A stretch of DNA of 64,000 bases, taken from the NCBI GenBank assembly GCA_934464705.1, contig CAKSKB010000016.1, positions 6,457-70,456 on the forward strand, written 5' to 3'. The translations under genes were made by a program, and so were the position numbers. The notes under the pieces were generated by a model. It was not told the origin of the DNA and searched no databases. It worked only from the letters and a program-made list of their open reading frames with translations. Positions 59,590 through 64,000 of this stretch are shown piece after piece (the stretch's first letter is position 1; each line of letters begins with the position of its first letter). This DNA comes from an uncultured Clostridia bacterium (GTDB lineage Bacteria > Bacillota > Clostridia > HGM11514).

Positions 59590-60769
59590 CTAATTCACCT
59601 CCGATAGCCTTGAAATCATCAAAAAATGACGGATAGGATTTGTCCGCAGCTTCCGCACCGAGAATTGTAATTTTTCCGTCCGAAATCACAGACGCAGCGG
59701 CGGCCGCCATAACTATGCGGTGGTCGGAATACGAATTAACCGTACCGCCCGACACTCCGCCGCTGCTGTTTACGATAAGGCTGTCACCCGAAATTTCGGC
59801 ATGACCGCCGAGAGAGTTTATCATTTCGGAAACCGAAACCAGCCTGTCGCTTTCTTTAAGCCGCAGCCGCCCAGCATTTTTAAATACGGTTTTTCCGCAT
59901 TTTCCGCAGGCTGCCACCGCAAGGGGCGGAACAAGATCCGGGATTTCCGAAACATCAACCTCCGAAAGTTTCGCCGCCTGCGAAAATACTTTGTCGCCCT
60001 GCTTTGAAGCTTCGCTTATCCCGGAAACGGTCACATCACAGCCGCATTCCTTCATCGCAAGAAAAAATGCTGCGTTTGACCAATCACCGTCACACTCAAT
60101 GCATTTCGGGGATTTAAGCTTTTGATTTCCTTTAATATAAAACCCGTATTCCGTTTGCTCAATTTTTACGCCGAAAAGCAAAAGCGTATCTGCCGTCATA
60201 TCGACATACGCCTTTGACTGGAGCGGCGTAAGAAGCGTTATTTTACTGTCTGACGGAAGGTTCGGAAGCGCAAACATAAGCCCCGAAAAATATTGAGAAC
60301 TTATGTTTCCCTCAAGCCGATATTCACCGGGAGAGAGCTTTCCCGAAACCGATAACGGAAGAAATTCCCCCGATACATCGCAGCCGTTTCTGCGCATTTC
60401 ACGGACAAGCTCGGTGAAAGGTCTTTTGGGAAGTCTCCCCTCGCCCGTCATTTCAAATTCGTCTGTAAGGCACGCCGCAACAGGCAATAAAAACCTTGCC
60501 GTCGAGCCGCTTTCGCCGCATAAGAGCCTGCAGCGCCCGGGGACCGTCCCTCTCGAAACAACGATACTGCCGCCCCTTTTCTCCACGCTTGCCCCAAGCG
60601 CTTTTACACATCTCAGAGTAGCTTCAATGTCCTTTGAAATACCTCGAATATGAATTTCCGTCGGCTCGGATGAGAGCGCAGCGCATATGATTTTGCGGTG
60701 AGCGTCACTTTTTGACGAAACGGCTTCTATACTGCCGCTTAGTTTTTTGGGGGTTATCGTTACATTCAT
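59576..60769 (-). CDS. aroA: 3-phosphoshikimate 1-carboxyvinyltransferase (EPSP synthase)
   Basis: A 397-residue EPSP synthase. Motifs: AVSSKSDAHRKIICAALSSE at the N-terminus, LCGESGSTARFLLPVAACL, RLPKRPFTELVREMRRNG, NISSQYFSGLMFALPNL, ECDGDWSNAAFFLAMKECG, GRLRLKESDRLVSVSEMINS and YSDHRIVMAAAAASVISDGK. The chain is somewhat shorter than the 427 residues of E. coli AroA. The first bases overlap aroB as ATGA. The SGSTAR form of the catalytic loop differs from the E. coli type and is common in Bacillota. Confidence 0.95.
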   Translation of the reverse strand: MNVTITPKKLSGSIEAVSSKSDAHRKIICAALSSEPTEIHIRGISKDIEATLRCVKALGASVEKRGGSIVVSRGTVPGRCRLLCGESGSTARFLLPVAACLTDEFEMTGEGRLPKRPFTELVREMRRNGCDVSGEFLPLSVSGKLSPGEYRLEGNISSQYFSGLMFALPNLPSDSKITLLTPLQSKAYVDMTADTLLLFGVKIEQTEYGFYIKGNQKLKSPKCIECDGDWSNAAFFLAMKECGCDVTVSGISEASKQGDKVFSQAAKLSEVDVSEIPDLVPPLAVAACGKCGKTVFKNAGRLRLKESDRLVSVSEMINSLGGHAEISGDSLIVNSSGGVSGGTVNSYSDHRIVMAAAAASVISDGKITILGAEAADKSYPSFFDDFKAIGGELDVEY

Positions 60770-61797
60770 ATATGAAGTCCTTTTTCAATAAAGTTTTCAA
60801 GCTCATTTACATTTGTTTTTTTAAGAACGCATTTTCCGAGTTTCTCGGGTACTACAAGATTTATAAAATCACCGCTGCGTTTTTTGTCCGAAAGTGCAGC
60901 ATCTGCAAGGTCATGTGCGGAAAATTCACACGAAACAGGAAGTCCGCATTTGATGTTGCCTTCGATTATCCGTTTTCTTATTTCCGGTTTTTCGCATGAC
61001 GCAATCACCATTCCGATTGCAACCGCATGCCCGTGAGTTATTCTAAACTTTGAAAGCTTTTCGATTGCGTGCCCCACCGTGTGCCCGAAATTAAGAAGCT
61101 GGCGAAGCCCCAAATCTCTCTCGTCCTTTTCAACGACTTCTGCTTTCAGTTCTATACAGCGTTTAACAGCTTTTTCTCTGTCAAACTCACCTGAGGCAAC
61201 TGTTTCAAAAAGTTCCTCATCGAAAATCACACCGTATTTAAGGGATTCCGCAACACCGTCGGCAAATACTTCTTTCGGCAGAGTATCAAAGGTTTTGCAG
61301 TCGCATATACAAAGAATCGGCTGATAAAACGCTCCCATGAGGTTCTTGCCGGCATTAAGATTGACCGCCGTTTTTCCTCCTACGGACGAATCAACCCCGG
61401 CGAGAAATGTGGTCGGAATCTGCACAAAATCGATACCTCTTAAATAAAGTGCCGCCGCAAGACCGACCGTATCGCCGCATACGCCGCCGCCGAGCGCTAC
61501 TGCCAAATCGGACCTTGTGATATGTGCGCTCGCCATAGCCTCGAGAATTTCCGAAAGCGTGGAAATGTTTTTGGAATTTTCCCCGGCTTTGAACACATAA
61601 TGAACCGTTTCAAACCCGGCATTCTCAAAAGATTTTTTAACCTCCGCACCGTAAAGCGGATAAACCGTATCGTCCGAAACGATAAATGCCTTGCACCGGC
61701 TTTTGACCTCAGCCGTATATTCGCCGGCACTTTCGAGTATTCCGCTGCCGATAATGCAGTCATAACTGCGCCCGGCGTTCACTCTTACTTTTTCCAT
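60766..61797 (-). CDS. aroB: 3-dehydroquinate synthase
   Basis: Converts DAHP to 3-dehydroquinate with NAD and a divalent metal (343 aa). Motifs: KCKAFIVSDDTVYPLYG-like strand, HYVFKAGENSKNISTLSE, LAVALGGGVCGDTVGLAAAL, QIPTTFLAGVDSSVGGKTAV, YQPILCICDCKTFDTLPK, LLNFGHTVGHAIEKLSKFRI and TTHGHAVAIGM-like (ITHGHAVAIGMVIASCE). I use the ATG at 61797 (GGAGAA 8 nt upstream) rather than a TTG two codons earlier. It overlaps tyrA by 13 nt. Confidence 0.96.
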   Translation of the reverse strand: MEKVRVNAGRSYDCIIGSGILESAGEYTAEVKSRCKAFIVSDDTVYPLYGAEVKKSFENAGFETVHYVFKAGENSKNISTLSEILEAMASAHITRSDLAVALGGGVCGDTVGLAAALYLRGIDFVQIPTTFLAGVDSSVGGKTAVNLNAGKNLMGAFYQPILCICDCKTFDTLPKEVFADGVAESLKYGVIFDEELFETVASGEFDREKAVKRCIELKAEVVEKDERDLGLRQLLNFGHTVGHAIEKLSKFRITHGHAVAIGMVIASCEKPEIRKRIIEGNIKCGLPVSCEFSAHDLADAALSDKKRSGDFINLVVPEKLGKCVLKKTNVNELENFIEKGLHI

Positions 61798-62618
61798 GCG
61801 CAATTCTCCTTTCCGAGAATTTCCTCTTTTATAATTCTTCCGTCAGCCAGAAGCTGTTTTAGCTTCTCACGGTCTGCGGATTTTATTGCATCCGAGTATT
61901 CCTGCAAATGCATTACCAAAAGGTCAATTTCATGCGTAAGGTTATCGGCATTTTCCAAAAACAAATCCGCCCACATATTTTCGTTCAGTTTTGCAACCCT
62001 TGTCAGATCCCTGAAGCTGCCGGCAGAGAATCCATAATGATTTTTAGCCGCCGGGGATTTCACAAATGCTCCGGACGCAATATGAGCAAGCTGCGATGTG
62101 TAAGCAATCATGCGGTCATGCTCTTCCGGATTTGAATACTGAAAATGCGAAAACCCAAGTTCTTTCATAAACTTTTCATATTTTTCGGGAAGCTTATCTT
62201 TCATAACTATCAGCGAAGCGCCGTTGAAAAGATTTTCATCAGCAGCGTCCGAACCCCAGTTTTCCTTGCCCGCCATGGGATGAGCGCCGATAAATTCAAA
62301 ACCGTAGTTTTCAGAGAGTTTCTCGCAAGCCTCACAAACCATGCGCTTTGTTCCGCCGAAGTCGGTAAAAATCGTATCTTTTCCAAAGCTTGAAGCATAT
62401 TTTTCGGCAAACTCAACCGTAAGCAGCGGATAAAGCGCCGAAATAATTATATCGCACTTATCAAAACTGCCTTCTAGCCTTCCCGAAACCGTGCCGTTTT
62501 CAATACATTTTTCAAGAACCTCCGGCAAATCGTAACCCAGAACGGTGTGACCGGAAATCCCCGCGCGCTTTGCGGTTGAAGCCCCTATAAGCCCAAGCCC
62601 GGCTATGCCGATAATCAT
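61785..62618 (-). CDS. tyrA: prephenate dehydrogenase
   Basis: NAD-dependent enzyme (277 aa) that turns prephenate into hydroxyphenylpyruvate for tyrosine. Rossmann start MIIGIAGLGLIGASTAKRAG, then DIIISALYPLLTVEFAEKY, FIGAHPMAGKENWGSDAADE and FQYSNPEEHDRMIAYTSQLA, the His of the latter being near the active site. No ACT domain is attached, so feedback must be elsewhere or through the leader. The ATG at 62618 overlaps the aroF stop as ATGA, with GAGGTG upstream. It sits second in the operon, next to the common first enzyme. Confidence 0.95.
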   Translation of the reverse strand: MIIGIAGLGLIGASTAKRAGISGHTVLGYDLPEVLEKCIENGTVSGRLEGSFDKCDIIISALYPLLTVEFAEKYASSFGKDTIFTDFGGTKRMVCEACEKLSENYGFEFIGAHPMAGKENWGSDAADENLFNGASLIVMKDKLPEKYEKFMKELGFSHFQYSNPEEHDRMIAYTSQLAHIASGAFVKSPAAKNHYGFSAGSFRDLTRVAKLNENMWADLFLENADNLTHEIDLLVMHLQEYSDAIKSADREKLKQLLADGRIIKEEILGKENCAWKK

Positions 62619-63622
62619 AATCTGCACCTCAGGGGAAGTATTGCATGAACCTTCTCGGAGATTTCAGCAAACTGCTCGGGAGTAACCGACTGTGCGCCGT
62701 CGCAGAGTGCGTGAGCCGGGTCGTTATGAACCTCGATTATAAGCCCGTCCGCACCGCATGCAGCTGACGCCGCCGCCATGGGAGCAACAAGCTTTGCAAT
62801 ACCTGTTGCGTGGCTCGGGTCAACAATCACCGGAAGGTGCGTCATTGTTCTTATATATGCAACCGACGCAAGGTCAAGAGTGTTTCTGGTGAGGGTTTCA
62901 AATGTTCTGATACCCCTCTCGCAGAGGATGATATTTTCATTGCCGCCCGCCATAATGTATTCTGCGCTCATGAGCCATTCCTGGACGGTGCTTGCGAGTC
63001 CTCTTTTAAGAAGAATCGGTTTTTTTGTTTTTCCAAGCTCTTTAAGAAGCTCAAAGTTCTGCATATTTCTTGCACCGACCTGAATTATATCCACATCGCT
63101 GAACAAATCAAGATGTGACAAATCCATGATTTCGGTAACAATCGGAAGCCCCGTTTCACGCTTTGCTTCAAGCAAAAGCCTGATACCTTCACCTCTCAAA
63201 CCCTGGAACGCATAAGGAGATGTTCTCGGCTTGAATGCGCCGCCGCGAAGCGCCGAAGCGCCTGCCGCCTTTACAGACTTTGCAATGCCGATAATCTGTT
63301 CTTCGCTTTCAACCGAGCACGGACCTGCGATAATACCGAAGTTTCCGCCGCCGAATGTTGCGCCGCCGGCTGAAACAACAGTGTCTTTCGGATGAAATTT
63401 CCTGTTGGCGTTTTTGTAAGGCTCCTGAATCCTCTTAACATCCTCAACAATGTCAAGAGATTTAAGAAGGTCGGCGTCAAGATGGGAGGTATCGCCGATG
63501 AGGCCCATAATTGTTGTATGCGAACCTTCGCTGAGGTGCACATCAACATTCTTTTCCTTGAGCCAAGCTTTAAGACTTTCAAGCTGTGCCTTGTCGTAAT
63601 TTTGTCTGAGCATTAAAACCAT
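62615..63622 (-). CDS. aroF: 3-deoxy-7-phosphoheptulonate synthase (DAHP synthase, type I-beta)
   Basis: First enzyme of the shikimate pathway, PEP + erythrose 4-phosphate to DAHP (335 aa). An N-terminal ACT-like FL domain (MVLMLRQNYDKAQLESLKAW, VHLSEGSHTTIMGLIGDTSH) precedes the TIM barrel: GIIAGPCSVESEEQIIGIAK, GASALRGGAFKPRTSPYAFQ, IVTEIMDLSHLDLFSDVDII, KKPILLKRGLASTVQEWLM, NIILCERGIRTFE and VIVDPSHATGIAKLV. The FL domain is the feedback-sensing part in this type. The symbol follows the B. subtilis-type I-beta enzyme. The ATG at 63622 follows AAAGGAGATC; the upstream frame runs back through the leader terminator and is not used. Confidence 0.94.
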   Translation of the reverse strand: MVLMLRQNYDKAQLESLKAWLKEKNVDVHLSEGSHTTIMGLIGDTSHLDADLLKSLDIVEDVKRIQEPYKNANRKFHPKDTVVSAGGATFGGGNFGIIAGPCSVESEEQIIGIAKSVKAAGASALRGGAFKPRTSPYAFQGLRGEGIRLLLEAKRETGLPIVTEIMDLSHLDLFSDVDIIQVGARNMQNFELLKELGKTKKPILLKRGLASTVQEWLMSAEYIMAGGNENIILCERGIRTFETLTRNTLDLASVAYIRTMTHLPVIVDPSHATGIAKLVAPMAAASAACGADGLIIEVHNDPAHALCDGAQSVTPEQFAEISEKVHAILPLRCRL

Positions 63623-63641
63623 TTGAATCGATCTCCTTTGT

Positions 63642-63675
63642 AAAAAAATAAGAACCGCAATTTCCTTGCGGTTCT
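63642..63675 (-). terminator. attenuator terminator in front of aroF
   Basis: On the minus strand AGAACCGCAA (63675-63666) pairs with TTGCGGTTCT (63660-63651) around GGAAA, followed by TATTTTTTT. It stands between the leader peptide and the aroF ribosome site, so it must be bypassed for the operon to be transcribed. Confidence 0.92.
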
Positions 63676-63728
63676 CTAAAAGCATGAATTAAAGTGTAAT
63701 CTTCTATCACCTTTCAGCCATACCGCAA
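63666..63728 (-). promoter_or_regulatory. antiterminator pairing of the aro leader
   Basis: TTGCGGT at 63728-63722 (codons 22-24 of the leader frame) is identical to the core of the terminator 3' arm and complementary to ACCGCAA in the 5' arm (63672-63666). Pairing here excludes the terminator. A smaller hairpin, 63756-63749 with 63739-63732, lies just upstream and may pause polymerase. Confidence 0.75.
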
Positions 63729-63793
63729 TAAGCCTTACCAAAAAAGTTGATAAAGCTATAAAAGTAGTATGTAGCTGAATATGAATTATTCAT
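63707..63793 (-). CDS. aromatic leader peptide (Tyr/Phe sensor)
   Basis: A 28-codon frame starting at an ATG 7 nt after TTTTGGAG. It holds tyrosines at codons 5, 9, 10, 12 and 22 and phenylalanines at 11, 14, 17 and 18, so nine of 28 residues are aromatic, with the densest run at 9-18 (YYFYSFINFF). It ends with TGA followed by TAG. Stalling in the middle of the run leaves 63728-63722 free to form the antiterminator, and translation to the stop covers it. Tyr and Phe supply would thus set operon transcription. Tryptophan codons are absent. Confidence 0.88.
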   Translation of the reverse strand: MNNSYSATYYFYSFINFFGKAYCGMAER

Positions 63794-63825
63794 ACAATTA
63801 CTCCAAAATTAAATTATTTAAATTT

Positions 63826-63854
63826 ATTATAGCACCGAAATTAGAGTTTGTCAA
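63826..63854 (-). promoter_or_regulatory. promoter of the aromatic operon
   Basis: Perfect consensus on the minus strand: TTGACA (63854-63849), 17 nt, TATAAT (63831-63826). Transcription would start near 63819, giving a leader of about 175 nt before the terminator T-run ends. Confidence 0.9.
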
Positions 63855-63875
63855 CCCCCAAAATCAATTTTTTGC

Positions 63876-63905
63876 AAAAAACAGCGACCGCCTTTTTACG
63901 GTCGC
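63876..63905 (-). terminator. terminator of the SLH protein gene at the right edge
   Basis: On the minus strand 63905-63899 pairs with 63890-63884 (GCGACCG with CGGTCGC), followed by TGTTTTTTG, 18 nt after the stop codon. Confidence 0.85.
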
Positions 63906-63922
63906 CGCTTTTTACGGATTGA

Positions 63923-64000
63923 TTATTTAATTAATCTGTAGATAAGGCTTGCTGCCTGTGCACGGGTTGCGTTTGCACCCGGTGCAAATGTTCCGTCGCC
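63923..64000 (-). CDS. C-terminal end of an SLH-domain protein (cut by window edge)
   Basis: The last 25 codons of a gene that begins outside the window. They encode GDGTFAPGANATRAQAASLI and end YRLIK, the end of an SLH domain, almost the same as the last SLH domain of the 2030-residue protein (GDGTFAPEANATRAQAASIV). It would be anchored to the secondary cell-wall polymer like that protein. Nothing else of it can be described. Confidence 0.88.
   Translation of the reverse strand, partial: GDGTFAPGANATRAQAASLIYRLIK

Overview
The window looks like the chromosome of an anaerobic, gut-type Bacillota (class Clostridia). The evidence is SLH-anchored surface proteins, AsnA beside AsnS, a DUF4364 protein, a dnaG-rpoD operon, consensus TTGACA-N17-TATAAT promoters, strong GGAGG ribosome sites and A/T-rich intergenic DNA. 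I cannot name genus or species from sequence alone. No rRNA, CRISPR array, insertion sequence or prophage was found. One phage-type regulator and one truncated gene are the only signs of gene flux.

Layout. 1-4046: left part of a histidine operon read leftward, hisZG (a fusion)-hisD-hisC-hisB, leaving the window. 4198-6711: asnA-asnS read rightward and closed by a strong terminator. 6727-8221: two membrane-anchored unknowns and tRNA-Leu(UAA). 8229-8641: a 188-bp tandem duplication, each unit with a terminator and a 19-codon reading frame. 8647-12797: two large secreted SGNH hydrolases. 12836-18282: YhcC-type radical SAM protein, thioesterase and DUF421 protein, DUF4364, tadA, and two complete rpoD-type sigma genes. 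18286-23714: dnaG, putP, tetR, rlmI-like. 23786-31633: a 2030-residue SLH-anchored beta-helix protein and a shorter secreted relative. 31730-39501: SGNH and AraC genes, an orphan RACo-like ferredoxin/ASKHA protein, three oxidoreductases and two further AraC regulators. 39529-42603: FGGY kinase, class II aldolase and D-lyxose isomerase. 42608-45639: toxin-antitoxin pair, apbE, DUF2779 protein. 45655-53373: a self-contained PTS operon with PRD regulator, HPr, EI, IIA, IIB, IIC and two class II aldolases. 53442-56262: phage-type regulator, rarA, a gene remnant, a copper-amine-oxidase-N-type secreted protein. 56259-63854: aromatic amino acid operon. 63876-64000: the end of another SLH protein.

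The aromatic operon is the centrepiece. Its order is aroF-tyrA-aroB-aroA-aroC-pheA-aroEK, which covers all of the shikimate, Phe and Tyr branch points except 3-dehydroquinate dehydratase and the final transaminase. A consensus promoter precedes a 28-codon leader reading frame carrying five Tyr and four Phe codons, then an intrinsic terminator. A 7-nt segment inside the leader frame is identical to the 3' arm of that terminator and can pair with the 5' arm. This is the architecture of ribosome-mediated attenuation responding to Tyr and Phe supply.

The sugar genes form two units. In one, an isomerase, kinase and aldolase sit together. In the other, PTS import is paired with aldolases and no phosphofructokinase is present. 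Both suggest cleavage of phosphorylated ketoses directly into C3 and C2/C3 units, but the substrates are inferred, not seen.
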